Source of the DNA: Notoacmeibacter ruber
Lineage (GTDB): Bacteria > Pseudomonadota > Alphaproteobacteria > Rhizobiales > Rhizobiaceae
Assembly (NCBI RefSeq): GCF_003668555.1
Contig: NZ_RCWN01000001.1
Location: 1,908,501-1,972,500, forward strand
Direction: 5' to 3'
Length of the DNA stretch: 64,000 nt
Within the stretch, counting starts at the first letter, position 1, and each line of letters opens with the position of its first letter. The notes beneath the pieces were generated by a model. That model was not told the DNA's origin. It saw only the letters and a list, made by a program, of their open reading frames with translations, and did not search any database. Made by a program: the position numbers and the translations under genes. Shown one piece after another: positions 18,388 to 27,690 of the stretch.

Positions 18388-19290
18388 TTGGCGGCAATCG
18401 GCACATCCAGCGCACCCGTTGCGCCCCAAGACGCTCTGGCACGGGCGCGGGAACGTGCGGCCTTCATTCCGGACCTGCTTGTGGAAGCGCGGCGCATCGC
18501 CGCAGCCGTCCTGTCTGGATGGCATGGCCGGCGGCGGCGCGGCATTGGCGAGGATTTCTGGCAATACCGCCCCTATACGCCCGGGGAAACCATGGCGCGT
18601 ATCGACTGGCGACGCAGCGCGCGTGACGATCATGTCTATGTGCGCGACAATGAATGGCAAAGCGCGCACACGGTCTGGCTGTGGGCGGACCCGTCGCCTT
18701 CGATGCTGTTCCAGTCGCAAGGCGCCAACGTGTCAAAGGAATCCCGGGGCATCGTTCTCGCCCTGGCACTGGCCGAACTTCTCGCGCGATCGGGCGAAAG
18801 GATCGGCTGGCTCGGTCTTTCGGAGCCGGTGGCCACACGCAATGCAGCAGAGCGACTGGCGAGCCGCATGCTGATGGCTCCTCTTCCCGAGCGCCCGGAT
18901 TTCAAACTCGTCAGCGGTCGGTGCGACGTCGTTCTGATTTCCGACTTTCTCGATGACGTCGAGACGCTGCAGGAAATGTGGCGCCCGCTCGCCAAGCGCG
19001 GCGCGAGAGGCCATCTCATCGAGATATCCGATCCCGCCGAAGAGAACTTTCCCTATGGCGGGCGCACCCGTTTCATCGACCCGGAAACCGGCGAGAGGCT
19101 CACTGCGGGGCGCGCCGAAGATGCGGCCGATGCTTATCGCGATATCTACCAGGCACGGCGCGACGAAATCTCTCGCGATGCCCGTCGGCTCGGCTGGAGC
19201 TATACGCTGAACCATACCGACCAACTGGCAAGTGAAGCGCTCGTTCATGTTCATCAGGCGATGACAACGGCTCATGGAAGCGGCCAGTGA
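18388..19290 (+). CDS. DUF58 protein (VWA-like), MoxR partner
   Basis: 300 residues from a TTG start at 18388 with AGGA 6 bp upstream; no ATG fits. DUF58 signature is DFWQYRPYTPGETMARIDWRRSAR. The later part (WLWADPSPSMLF) has a degenerate MIDAS-like DxSxS strand of the von Willebrand A fold (D-P-S-P-S). Such proteins are the customary partners of MoxR ATPases. The stop shares bases with the start of the next gene. Confidence 0.9.
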   Translation: MAAIGTSSAPVAPQDALARARERAAFIPDLLVEARRIAAAVLSGWHGRRRRGIGEDFWQYRPYTPGETMARIDWRRSARDDHVYVRDNEWQSAHTVWLWADPSPSMLFQSQGANVSKESRGIVLALALAELLARSGERIGWLGLSEPVATRNAAERLASRMLMAPLPERPDFKLVSGRCDVVLISDFLDDVETLQEMWRPLAKRGARGHLIEISDPAEENFPYGGRTRFIDPETGERLTAGRAEDAADAYRDIYQARRDEISRDARRLGWSYTLNHTDQLASEALVHVHQAMTTAHGSGQ

Positions 19291-22166
19291 TGTTTGGTCT
19301 GCCGCTCGCTTTTGCCGCTCCAGCCCTCCTCGCCGGCCTGATTGCTCTTCCCGCGATCTGGTGGCTGCTGAGAGCGACGCCGCCGCGGCCGAAGGAAGAA
19401 GTCTTTCCGCCCCTGCGCATTCTCGCGCGCGTCCTGAAAACCGAGGAAACACCCCAGAAGAGCCCTTGGTGGCTGACGGCGCTGCGACTTCTGATCGTCG
19501 CCATTGCCGTGCTCGCGCTGGCCGGACCGATCTGGAACCCGCGCCAGACCGTTATTGCCGATACGGGAGCACTGGCCCTGATCGTCGACAATAACTGGGC
19601 AAGCGCCGAAGACTGGGATGAGCGCCTGGCGACCGCAGAAGACCTGGTCGATGAAGCGGCGGACGATGGACGACCGATCCTCCTTGCCTTCACCGCAGAT
19701 GCCGCCAATAGCGAGATCGGTCCTTTCGACGCCACAGAAGCCCGACAGCGCCTGGCGGCCGCAACTCCCCGGCCCGTCCCGGCCGAGCGTACCGCTACCT
19801 TTGAAAGGCTCGTAGAAGCGGCACAGGCCCTCGATCAGCCCGTCAGCTTGGCCTATCTTTCTGACGGACTGTCCACCGAGGCCGACGAGATGGCCTTCTC
19901 GGTTCTCTCTGCTCTGTCGCCCGCCAAAGTGGTGCTCGGGGCACCAGACCGTCTGCCTTCCGTTATTGTGACCGCTGCGGAGAACGAGGCCGACGCGCTG
20001 GTCACGACCCTACGCCGTCCCGACGATGGCGGACCGGCGTTGATGGCTGTCGGTGCATATGATGCTCGCGGACGCCGGATTGCCGAAACCAACGCGACTT
20101 TTTCGTCCGGCGAAGACGAGGCGCAGGCGCGTTTTGCCGTGCCTTTCGAACTCCGCAACGACATTGTCCGCATTGCGGTCGATGGAGAAAGTCAGGCCGG
20201 GGCTGTTCACCTTCTGGATGACGACGCACGCCGAAGGCGCGTCGGACTGATCGGCGGCAGCGGCGCCGAAGCGGGGAACCAGCCACTATTGGCACCGCTC
20301 TTCTACATCCGGCGGGCTCTCGCCCCCTTTGCCGATCTGGTCGAACCGACGTCCGGCGATCTAGGCGAGGCCATACCCTCCGTTCTGGAACAGAAACCGG
20401 CCATGATCGTGCTGGCAGATGTCGGCGTTTTGCCGGAAGCCGTCGAACGGTCGCTCCTGCGCTGGGTACAGAATGGCGGTATGCTGATCCGGTTCGCAGG
20501 TCCGCGCCTCGCTGGCAGCGACCTGACCGCCGACCCGCTGCTCCCGGTGAGATTGCGCAGCGGGGAACGCACTCTCGGCGGAGCCCTCTCCTTTAGCGAG
20601 CCGCAGCCTGTTGCGGATTTTCCGGCGGACGGGCCGTTCGCCTCGCTCATTCCCCCGCGCGAAGTCTCGGTCGAACGTCAGGTACTGGCCGAGCCCTCCC
20701 CCGAATTGGCCGACCGCTCGTGGGCCAGCCTCGAAGACGGCACGCCGCTGGTGACGGGACGGACGGAAGGCGAAGGGACGCTTGTACTTTTCCACGTGAC
20801 GCCCGAAGCGAGCTGGTCGAACCTGCCCCTCTCGGGAAGTTTCGTCGACATGCTGCGCCAACTGACCCGCCTGTCGCGCAACCAGGGCAGGCTGGATGCG
20901 GACGCCGGTACGGCACAGGCCGCGGCTCTTTCACCATGGCGCGTGCTCGATGCGAGTGGCCTCCTGATCGCGCCAGGCGCTGAGGCTCGGCCCCTCGAGC
21001 CACAGGCAGAGCAGGTGACGATTGCCAATCCCCCAGGTCTTTACGGGACCGAAGATGCGGTTTTCGCGCTCAATCTCATGAGTGAGGACGACCGTCTGGA
21101 GCCGATCGCCCTCCCCGATCTCGACACGGCGGTCCAGCGGATCGGCTATGGCGACGGCGAACAGATCGATCTTCGGGGGCCGCTTTTCGCTATCGCGCTG
21201 GCTCTTCTGGCGATCGACAGCCTCATCAATCTCTGGCTCTCGGGCGCTCTCACCTCCCTTCGTCCCGTTCAGCGCGGTGTGCGTCGTGGAAGCGCCGCAG
21301 CAATAGGGGCCGTCCTCGCCATTGGCCTTCTGTCAGCGCCGGGCGAACTTCACGCGCAGCAGCAGACACCGGGATCATCAGGCGGCACCGGCAGTAGGCA
21401 AAGCGAAATCGACGGCGCCGAAGCCGTCGAGGCGCTGACGAGAACCCGACTGGCCTTCGTCATGACCGGCGACGCTGAGACCGATCGCATCAGCCGGGCA
21501 GGCCTGCGAGGCCTTTCAGCATGGTTGATCGGACGCACTGCGATGGAGCCGGGCGAGCCACAGGGTGTCGATATCGAAACGGACGAGCTGTCCTTCTATC
21601 CGATCCTCTACTGGCCGATCGTAGCCGACGCCCCGACGCCATCGGCCGAAGCCCTCGCCAGGATCGATGCCTATATGAACACTGGTGGAACGGTCCTGTT
21701 CGATACGAGGGACGAGTTCTCGCAGAACCTGCGCCGCAGCGGCACCGTGACGCCGGCCACACGCAAGCTGCGCGACATCCTTGCGACGCTGAATGTCCCG
21801 CCGCTTGAGCCGGTCCCTGCCGATCATGTTCTGACGAAGAGCTTCTACATCCTGCCGAGTTTCCCCGGCCGCTACGCCAACGGACCGCTCTGGGTCGAGG
21901 CGCTGACCGATGCGGATGGTGGGATGGCCCGCCCGGTCCGACGCGCCGATGGCGTCTCTCCGATCATGATCACGAGTAACGATCTGGCGGGTGCCTGGGC
22001 GATTTCAGACGATGGACGGCCGCTGCTCCCAGTCGTACCGGGCGGTGAACGCCAGCGCGAATATGCCTATCGTGTCGGCACCAACATCGTGATGTATATG
22101 CTGACGGGCAACTATAAGGCGGATCAGGTGCATGTACCGGTACTGCTGGAAAGGCTCGGCCAGTGA
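19290..22166 (+). CDS. Large membrane protein with BatA N-terminus and DUF4159 domain
   Basis: 958 residues from ATG 19290, which shares one base with the DUF58 stop; an alternative GTG at 19287 is in frame. N-terminal BatA-type region has two membrane segments (about residues 5-25 and 60-80). A large, probably periplasmic or VWA/GATase-like region (~85-630) follows, then two hydrophobic segments (~632-655, ~668-690) and a C-terminal DUF4159 domain (~715-955: RLAFVMTGDAETD, ELSFYPILYWPI, GGTVLFDTRDEF, GTNIVMYMLTGNYKADQVHVP). Function unknown; context suggests a MoxR-operated envelope complex. Confidence 0.88.
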   Translation: MFGLPLAFAAPALLAGLIALPAIWWLLRATPPRPKEEVFPPLRILARVLKTEETPQKSPWWLTALRLLIVAIAVLALAGPIWNPRQTVIADTGALALIVDNNWASAEDWDERLATAEDLVDEAADDGRPILLAFTADAANSEIGPFDATEARQRLAAATPRPVPAERTATFERLVEAAQALDQPVSLAYLSDGLSTEADEMAFSVLSALSPAKVVLGAPDRLPSVIVTAAENEADALVTTLRRPDDGGPALMAVGAYDARGRRIAETNATFSSGEDEAQARFAVPFELRNDIVRIAVDGESQAGAVHLLDDDARRRRVGLIGGSGAEAGNQPLLAPLFYIRRALAPFADLVEPTSGDLGEAIPSVLEQKPAMIVLADVGVLPEAVERSLLRWVQNGGMLIRFAGPRLAGSDLTADPLLPVRLRSGERTLGGALSFSEPQPVADFPADGPFASLIPPREVSVERQVLAEPSPELADRSWASLEDGTPLVTGRTEGEGTLVLFHVTPEASWSNLPLSGSFVDMLRQLTRLSRNQGRLDADAGTAQAAALSPWRVLDASGLLIAPGAEARPLEPQAEQVTIANPPGLYGTEDAVFALNLMSEDDRLEPIALPDLDTAVQRIGYGDGEQIDLRGPLFAIALALLAIDSLINLWLSGALTSLRPVQRGVRRGSAAAIGAVLAIGLLSAPGELHAQQQTPGSSGGTGSRQSEIDGAEAVEALTRTRLAFVMTGDAETDRISRAGLRGLSAWLIGRTAMEPGEPQGVDIETDELSFYPILYWPIVADAPTPSAEALARIDAYMNTGGTVLFDTRDEFSQNLRRSGTVTPATRKLRDILATLNVPPLEPVPADHVLTKSFYILPSFPGRYANGPLWVEALTDADGGMARPVRRADGVSPIMITSNDLAGAWAISDDGRPLLPVVPGGERQREYAYRVGTNIVMYMLTGNYKADQVHVPVLLERLGQ

Positions 22167-24247
22167 CCGACCAGTTTTCGCTCGCGTTCGAACCGCTCGT
22201 ACCCCCTCTCTGGCTGGCCGTTCTGGCTCTGCCGCTCATTGTTTTCGTCGGTCTCGGCTTTGTGTTTCGCCGGCGCGGCGCGCTCATCCGCGCCCTTGCG
22301 GCAACGCTGCTGTTTCTTGCGATCACCAACCCGGTCGTTCTGCGCGAAGAGCGCGATCCCCTGACAAGCATCGTCGCCGTCGTGGTTGACAGGAGCCAGA
22401 GTCAGGAGATCGGCGAGCGCGCTTCCCAGACCGACGAAGCCCTTGCCGATCTACGCGAACGGATCGAGGCATTGCCGCAGTTCGAACTGCGCGTTGCTGA
22501 GGCGGGCGGCCCCTCCGAGGATGCCGACCGTACCGAGACCCGTCTTTTCGAAAGCCTCAACAGCCTTCTGGCCGACGTTCCGCCAGCGCGTGTTGCGGGC
22601 GCAGTTTTCATTACCGATGGCCAGATCCACGACATCCCGACCGATGCCGCAACAGCCGGAATCGATGCGCCGGTGCATGGGCTGATCACCGGGGAAAAGA
22701 ACGAGTTCGACCGGCGGCTACGTCTGGAACGCGCACCCCGCTTCGCCCTTGTCGGCGAGCCCGTGGAGCTGACCTATCGCGTCTTGTCGGAAGGGATAGC
22801 GGCCGGTGCCGATGAGCCGGAAAACGGTATGGTCGACGTCACCGTTCGTTTGAACGGCCAGGAGGTTTCGCGCGAACAGGCGCTGATCGGACGCGAAACC
22901 GTGACCTCCGTCGAATTGCCGAACGCCGGTCGCTCCATCGTCGAGATCGAGGTGGCGCAGGCCGAGGGCGAACTGACGGCCGCCAACAATGCCGCTATCG
23001 CCAATATTGACGGGATCCGCGAAAACCTTCGGGTGCTGCTCGTCTCAGGCGAGCCCCACGCCGGCGAGCGGGCCTGGCGAAACCTCCTCAAAAGCGACGC
23101 CTCTGTCGACCTGGTTCACTTCACCATTCTGCGGCCACCGGAAAAGCAGGACGGCACGCCGATCAACGAACTATCGCTGATCGCCTTTCCGACGCGCGAG
23201 CTTTTCGTCGAAAAGATCGACGAGTTCGATCTCATCATCTTCGACCGCTACCAGCATCGCGACGTGCTGCCGATCCTCTATTACGACTACATCGCCGAAT
23301 ATGTCCGCAATGGCGGCGCATTGCTCGTCGCAGCAGGCCCGGAATATGCCTCCGAGCAATCCATCGCCCGTACGCCACTGCTGCCGGCCCTTCCCGCGCT
23401 GCCGACCGGACAGGTTGAAAATGCCGGCTTTCGCCCTGCGCTGAGCGATCTCGGCCGGCGCCATCCTGTCACCCGCAGCCTCGACGGCGCCAATGCGGAG
23501 CCACCCTCATGGAGCCGCTGGTTCCGCCAGATCAATGTCGACAAACCGCGCGGACAGGTCGTCATGGAAGGCATCGACAATGCGCCGCTGCTCGTTCTCG
23601 ACCGTGTCGAGGAGGGACGTGTCGGCATGCTCCTTTCCGATCAGGGCTGGCTCTGGTCACGCGGTTTCGAAGGCGGCGGACCTCATGTCCAGCTTTACCG
23701 GCGGATCGCACACTGGCTGATGAAACAGCCGGAACTGGAGGAAGAGCGGCTCATGGCGCGAGGCGACGGCATGGTTCTGGAGATCGTTCGCCAGACCATG
23801 TCCGAGGAGGCGCCGCCCGCCCTCATCACAGGCCCGGACGGGCAAGAGCGGGAAGTCGAACTTACGGCAGATGGCCCCGGCATTTTCTCGGCGCGTCTGT
23901 CGATGGATGATATCGGCCTTCATCGCGTGAAAAACGGCGATCTGGATGCCATCGCGCATATCGGTCCGGTCAACGCGCCGGAATTCGCCAATACTATCTC
24001 GACGACGGAGACACTGTCCTCTCTGGCGGATGAGACGGGCGGAACCGTCCGGCGCGTCTCGGATGGCTCCCCGTCCGTCGCCCCCATCCGCTCGGGCACG
24101 GCAAGCTCGGATCGGTTTCTCGGGCTTCGTCAAACCGACGAGACGATCTTGCGGAGCGTGGACCGAACGCCCCTCCTTGCCGGCTTTGCCGGCTTGGCAG
24201 CCATTCTTCTTCTACTCGGTGGGATGTGGTGGCGCGAAGGGCGTTGA
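22163..24247 (+). CDS. Membrane protein with GATase1-like domain, MoxR operon
   Basis: 694 residues from a GTG overlapping the previous stop (GTGA). Two N-terminal hydrophobic helices (about 14-34 and 40-58) and one at the C-terminus (~672-690) flank a large soluble part. Near residues 85-170 a VWA-like strand occurs (AVFITDGQIHD). About 290-420 resembles a class-I glutamine-amidotransferase-like fold (NLRVLLVSGEPHAGERAW, GGALLVAAGPEY) without an evident catalytic Cys. Last gene of the operon, converging with a phosphatase gene 4 bp away. Biochemical role unknown. Confidence 0.85.
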   Translation: MTDQFSLAFEPLVPPLWLAVLALPLIVFVGLGFVFRRRGALIRALAATLLFLAITNPVVLREERDPLTSIVAVVVDRSQSQEIGERASQTDEALADLRERIEALPQFELRVAEAGGPSEDADRTETRLFESLNSLLADVPPARVAGAVFITDGQIHDIPTDAATAGIDAPVHGLITGEKNEFDRRLRLERAPRFALVGEPVELTYRVLSEGIAAGADEPENGMVDVTVRLNGQEVSREQALIGRETVTSVELPNAGRSIVEIEVAQAEGELTAANNAAIANIDGIRENLRVLLVSGEPHAGERAWRNLLKSDASVDLVHFTILRPPEKQDGTPINELSLIAFPTRELFVEKIDEFDLIIFDRYQHRDVLPILYYDYIAEYVRNGGALLVAAGPEYASEQSIARTPLLPALPALPTGQVENAGFRPALSDLGRRHPVTRSLDGANAEPPSWSRWFRQINVDKPRGQVVMEGIDNAPLLVLDRVEEGRVGMLLSDQGWLWSRGFEGGGPHVQLYRRIAHWLMKQPELEEERLMARGDGMVLEIVRQTMSEEAPPALITGPDGQEREVELTADGPGIFSARLSMDDIGLHRVKNGDLDAIAHIGPVNAPEFANTISTTETLSSLADETGGTVRRVSDGSPSVAPIRSGTASSDRFLGLRQTDETILRSVDRTPLLAGFAGLAAILLLLGGMWWREGR

Positions 24248-24251
24248 TCGC

Positions 24252-24908
24252 CTATTGCGCCTGAATGAGATCGACCGGCGGTCCGGGCTGGTCGTCATCG
24301 AAAACCGCAGCTGAAAGCGGGCCGCCAAAGACCGCGCCACTGTCGACATTCGTCCGGTTGCCCCGGGACGAAGGGTTGGATGCTTGCGGCGTATGGCCGT
24401 GAACGAAATGGAGCGGCGCGAGATCCTTCATGCGGTCCCTCGAAGAGAAACGCTCCCAAAGAACCATTTCCTCCTGCTGGTCTTCAAAGGCAACGGCCGG
24501 GTCATACCATGCGTGGCCGTAAATACGGTGTCGATCGCGATAAAGGAGGTCGAGACCCCGAATAAAGCTGACATGCTCGGGTTTGACCGTGCCTTCAGGG
24601 TAAGAGGCGAGCGTCGCTTTTCCTCCATTCTGAAGCCAGAGCGGCAGATCGTCCGTGGAACTCCCGCTCTCGCTGATCGCATTCAACATCATGATTTCAT
24701 GGTTGCCGGACAGGATAACCCACCGCCACCCGTCGGACGGGCCTTCGATCAGCCTATCGAGCACACCGGCGCTGTCCGGCCCCCGGTCGATATAGTCGCC
24801 AATGAAGACCACGGTGCCAGCGTCGCAATAGTCGCCGATCTTACCGAGGAGCGTTTCCATCTTCTCCTTTTCACCGTGAATATCTCCGACGGCGAAAGTG
24901 AAGGCCAT
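24252..24908 (-). CDS. Metallophosphoesterase, PrpA-type protein phosphatase
   Basis: 218 residues. Calcineurin-like metal site: GDIHGE (8-13), GDYIDRGPDS (~37-46), SGNHE (~67-71), and histidines in YGHAWYD and HFVHGHTP. This layout matches bacterial serine/threonine protein phosphatases of the PrpA/PrpB type or diadenosine tetraphosphatases. It follows the GNAT gene by 29 bp on the same strand and is probably co-transcribed. Confidence 0.9.
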   Translation of the reverse strand: MAFTFAVGDIHGEKEKMETLLGKIGDYCDAGTVVFIGDYIDRGPDSAGVLDRLIEGPSDGWRWVILSGNHEIMMLNAISESGSSTDDLPLWLQNGGKATLASYPEGTVKPEHVSFIRGLDLLYRDRHRIYGHAWYDPAVAFEDQQEEMVLWERFSSRDRMKDLAPLHFVHGHTPQASNPSSRGNRTNVDSGAVFGGPLSAAVFDDDQPGPPVDLIQAQ

Positions 24909-24937
24909 TGTCTCGGCTCCCGGCTGTCTTGTGGCAC

Positions 24938-25474
24938 CTACCCTTTGTCAATGCAGCGGACATGGCGAACGTTCCCCGCCAGACATTCCGCCAGATTGGA
25001 TTGCAATTCGCAGACCAGCAGCCGATCCGGCGCGACAGGAAGTGGCATGCGGACCCGATCGGTATAAACCGGACGAAAGCCCATCGACCAATAATAGGGC
25101 GCATCGCCGACCAGCATCACGAAGGGGCTGCCCACAGCCCGCGCAGCCTCGACGCTCATATTGACCAGATGTTTGCCGACACCGAGCTTCCGCCGGTCTG
25201 TGAGCACCGCGAGGGGCCCCAGCAGATGACCGCGCTCTCCGCCGACAGCAATGGGCGTGAGACGCACCGACCCGATCAGAAGGCCTTCGATCCGTGCGGT
25301 GAACGACAGGGAAAGGTCATGCGATCCCTGCTCTCGAATGATCGAAGCCGCGCGCGCAAAACGGCCGGGCCCGAAAACACCGGCGTGCAGTGTGTCTATC
25401 GACCCGGCATCCTCCGGCTCCTCGGGAGTGAAGACAATCTGAGACAGTGTGACAGGCGACGAGGGTGCGGACAT
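24938..25474 (-). CDS. GNAT N-acetyltransferase
   Basis: 178 residues. Acetyl-CoA-binding motif A is LLGPLAVLTDRRKLGVGKHLV, followed by motif B MLVGDAPYYWSMGFRPV. Similar proteins, as I recall, often adjoin ornithine/lysine decarboxylase genes in rhizobia, but no decarboxylase is present in this window. Its leader is long (~290 bp to the neighbouring divergent gene) and contains an Arg-rich short ORF plus hairpins, suggesting translation-dependent control. Substrate unassigned. Confidence 0.88.
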   Translation of the reverse strand: MSAPSSPVTLSQIVFTPEEPEDAGSIDTLHAGVFGPGRFARAASIIREQGSHDLSLSFTARIEGLLIGSVRLTPIAVGGERGHLLGPLAVLTDRRKLGVGKHLVNMSVEAARAVGSPFVMLVGDAPYYWSMGFRPVYTDRVRMPLPVAPDRLLVCELQSNLAECLAGNVRHVRCIDKG

Positions 25475-25504
25475 GAGGCGATCCAGAACTTGCGAAGAGA
25501 GAGG

Positions 25505-25526
25505 GGCACCGCAAGATCGCAGTACC
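25505..25526 (-). promoter_or_regulatory. Hairpin after Arg-rich leader ORF
   Basis: On the reverse strand, GGTACTGC pairs with GCGGTGCC around a 6-base loop, with two G-T wobbles. It begins 2 bp after the leader ORF stop and ends 30 bp before the GNAT start, so ribosomes on the short ORF would influence its folding. Pyrimidine-rich bases follow rather than a clean T run. Confidence 0.45.
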
Positions 25527-25528
25527 GT

Positions 25529-25564
25529 TCAGTAAGAAACGCGTCGTCCTCGTCGCAGAATCAT
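25529..25564 (-). CDS. Arg-rich 11-residue leader ORF upstream of GNAT
   Basis: Reads MILRRGRRVSY then TGA: four Arg in eleven residues. A GAGAGG lies 7 bp before the ATG, a good ribosome site for this genome. A second hairpin (CGGGC/GCCCG, 25583-25598) lies just upstream and another just downstream. Composition and position fit an arginine- or polyamine-responsive leader peptide; that function is inferred, and a chance ORF is possible. Confidence 0.45.
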   Translation of the reverse strand: MILRRGRRVSY

Positions 25565-25766
25565 TGAAATGCCTCTCATCTTCGGGCGCGTGAGCCCGTC
25601 TGCTCTGGTGGCTAGCGTATCATGACGGGCCTGTCCACTGTGCAAGCCCAAAGGTGGCGCTGCCGGCCTCCCCACCAGATGGAGACGGACTGTTCAGGAC
25701 CGGAAGTGTGGGCGGAGGCGTGCCGGCACACTAACTCTCCGTACAAGTAAGAGAGAGGAGAAACCG

Positions 25767-26735
25767 ATGGGACAGCTTGTCGACGGAACGTGGAAAAGTG
25801 GTGAAGTCGCCCGGATCAAGGATGGCGCTTTCGACCGCCCCGATTCGACCTTCCGCAACTGGGTGACGAAGGACGGCAGCGCCGGTCCCTCGGGCGAGGC
25901 CGGTTTTGCTGCGGAAGTGGATCGTTATCACCTCTACGTATCTTATGCCTGCCCCTGGGCCCACCGTACGCTTGTGATGCGCAAGCTGAAAAAACTGGAA
26001 GACATCATCTCCGTCTCTGTCGTCCACTGGCATATGGGAGACGAGGGGTGGAGTTTCCGCAAGGCGGACGGTGCAACGGGCGATCCCCTTTACGACAAGG
26101 CCTTTCTTCACGAGATCTATCAGCACGCCGACCCGCAGGCGACATGCAAGGTCACGGTCCCTGTCCTGTGGGACAAGAAGAAAGAGACCATCGTCAGCAA
26201 TGAGAGCAGCGAGATCATCCGAATGCTGAACTCCGCTTTTGACGAATGGGCAGGCGACAGCGCGGATTTCTATCCGGATGAGTTGCGCAGCGAAATCGAC
26301 GCGATCAATGATCTCGTCTATCCGAACATCAATAATGGTGTTTACCGCGCCGGCTTCGCCAAGGCGCAAGACAAGTATGAAGGGGCGTATGACGATCTCT
26401 TCGGCGCGCTCGACAAGTTGGAGCAAAGGCTTGCGGAAAGCCGCTACCTCGTCGGCGACCGCTTCACCGAGGCGGATATCCGCCTCTTCACCACTCTGAT
26501 CCGTTTTGATGCGGTCTATCACTACCACTTCAAGTGCAATCGCAACCGCATCGACGAGATGCCCAATCTTGCTGGCTATATGCGCGAGATCTACCAGATG
26601 GACGGCGTGGCCGAGACCGTGCGGATGGACCACATCAAGGGCCACTATTACACCAGCCATCCGGACGTGAATCCCACCCGTATCGTTCCCAAGGGTCCGA
26701 TCCTGAATTTCGACCGCCCGCACGGCCGGGGCTGA
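25767..26735 (+). CDS. Glutathionyl-hydroquinone reductase (Xi-class GST, YqjG/PcpF type)
   Basis: 322 residues, reducing glutathionyl-hydroquinones with glutathione. The N-terminal thioredoxin-like domain has the Xi-class active site YACPWAHR with catalytic Cys62; the family WSF motif is GWSFRKADG; the helical C-terminal domain includes YPNINNGVYRAGFA and RLFTTLIRFDAVYHYHFKCN. GAGAGGAG precedes the ATG. Stand-alone gene. Confidence 0.94.
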   Translation: MGQLVDGTWKSGEVARIKDGAFDRPDSTFRNWVTKDGSAGPSGEAGFAAEVDRYHLYVSYACPWAHRTLVMRKLKKLEDIISVSVVHWHMGDEGWSFRKADGATGDPLYDKAFLHEIYQHADPQATCKVTVPVLWDKKKETIVSNESSEIIRMLNSAFDEWAGDSADFYPDELRSEIDAINDLVYPNINNGVYRAGFAKAQDKYEGAYDDLFGALDKLEQRLAESRYLVGDRFTEADIRLFTTLIRFDAVYHYHFKCNRNRIDEMPNLAGYMREIYQMDGVAETVRMDHIKGHYYTSHPDVNPTRIVPKGPILNFDRPHGRG

Positions 26736-26817
26736 GCCTTCGAGAGCAACTGCGCAACATCCTCCCTGCCGGGGCGTTGTCCAACCAACGGACAGCCAAT
26801 CCCAGGGAGGATCATCC

Positions 26818-27675
26818 ATGCTTGGCAGCAATCATCTTTCACTTCTCGCTGCAACCGCAGTCGCCCTGACCATGACAGCCGCGCCGGCCTTCAGCCAGCA
26901 GAACGGAACCACGGTCGAGACACCAGCTCTGGTCCCGGCTGAGCCGGGTACCTCGATCCGCGACCTCGATGAAGGGCCGGATGATGCGGAGACGGCCAGC
27001 CAACAGACGCTTCAGCCCGGTGATAGTGCTGGGTCGGACGACGATTCGATTTCCGCCGAAACGCCTGAGATCGAGCAAATGGACCCTCCCGACGAACTGG
27101 TCGACGAGGAGAATGTCGAGACGCCCGCTGCCAACACTTCGCCGAAAGCCAAGGCAGATCAGGCACCCGAACGCCGCAATCGGAAAATGCAGGGAGCCGG
27201 TGATCGCCAGACTGGCGATGTTCGTAATGAGCGAAAGGCGCGGACCATGGGCAAGTGCCGGCGCATGCTCAAGCGCCAGCGCGCACGATTGATGCATCAA
27301 TGCGATTCTCGTCCAGATCCGATGCGGCAAGATTCATATCACGATCGCAGGGAAACACATGGAGACATGAACCGCCGGGGCCCTCACGGGATTCACCATT
27401 CTCCTCCTGCCACCTTCTCGATCCAATTGCCGGGTGGCGGCAGGTTCGATGTCGCATGCGGCGATTCCCCGATCGAGGCGTGCCTGCGAGCCGCGAGCCC
27501 GATCATCGACTCTCTGACAGAGCGAAGCCGTGGCCCCATCTCGTCCGGCTCACCTGGCCAGAAGCTCCCGGCTCCGGCGGTCCCGCCGAAGAGTTCGACC
27601 GCGCCCATGGATTCAAACCCAGCCTCACCGATTCCGGACGATAGTCGGGATGGCGAAATGCCGTCGCGCACCTGA
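26818..27675 (+). CDS. Secreted low-complexity protein of unknown function
   Basis: 285 residues. GGGAGG 8 bp before ATG 26818. A clear signal peptide (LSLLAATAVALTMTAAPAFS, predicted cleavage after A24-FS) precedes an acidic, Pro/Glu-rich disordered stretch (~30-110), a basic Cys/Arg/His-rich segment (~130-190, e.g. GKCRRMLKRQRARLMHQC), then a Pro/Ser tail after a small FSIQLPGGGRFDVACGDSPIEACL motif. The latter looks like a short folded element with paired Cys. No family recognised. Converges with a Nudix gene. Confidence 0.75.
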   Translation: MLGSNHLSLLAATAVALTMTAAPAFSQQNGTTVETPALVPAEPGTSIRDLDEGPDDAETASQQTLQPGDSAGSDDDSISAETPEIEQMDPPDELVDEENVETPAANTSPKAKADQAPERRNRKMQGAGDRQTGDVRNERKARTMGKCRRMLKRQRARLMHQCDSRPDPMRQDSYHDRRETHGDMNRRGPHGIHHSPPATFSIQLPGGGRFDVACGDSPIEACLRAASPIIDSLTERSRGPISSGSPGQKLPAPAVPPKSSTAPMDSNPASPIPDDSRDGEMPSRT

Positions 27676-27690
27676 CTTGACAGAGAGGCC

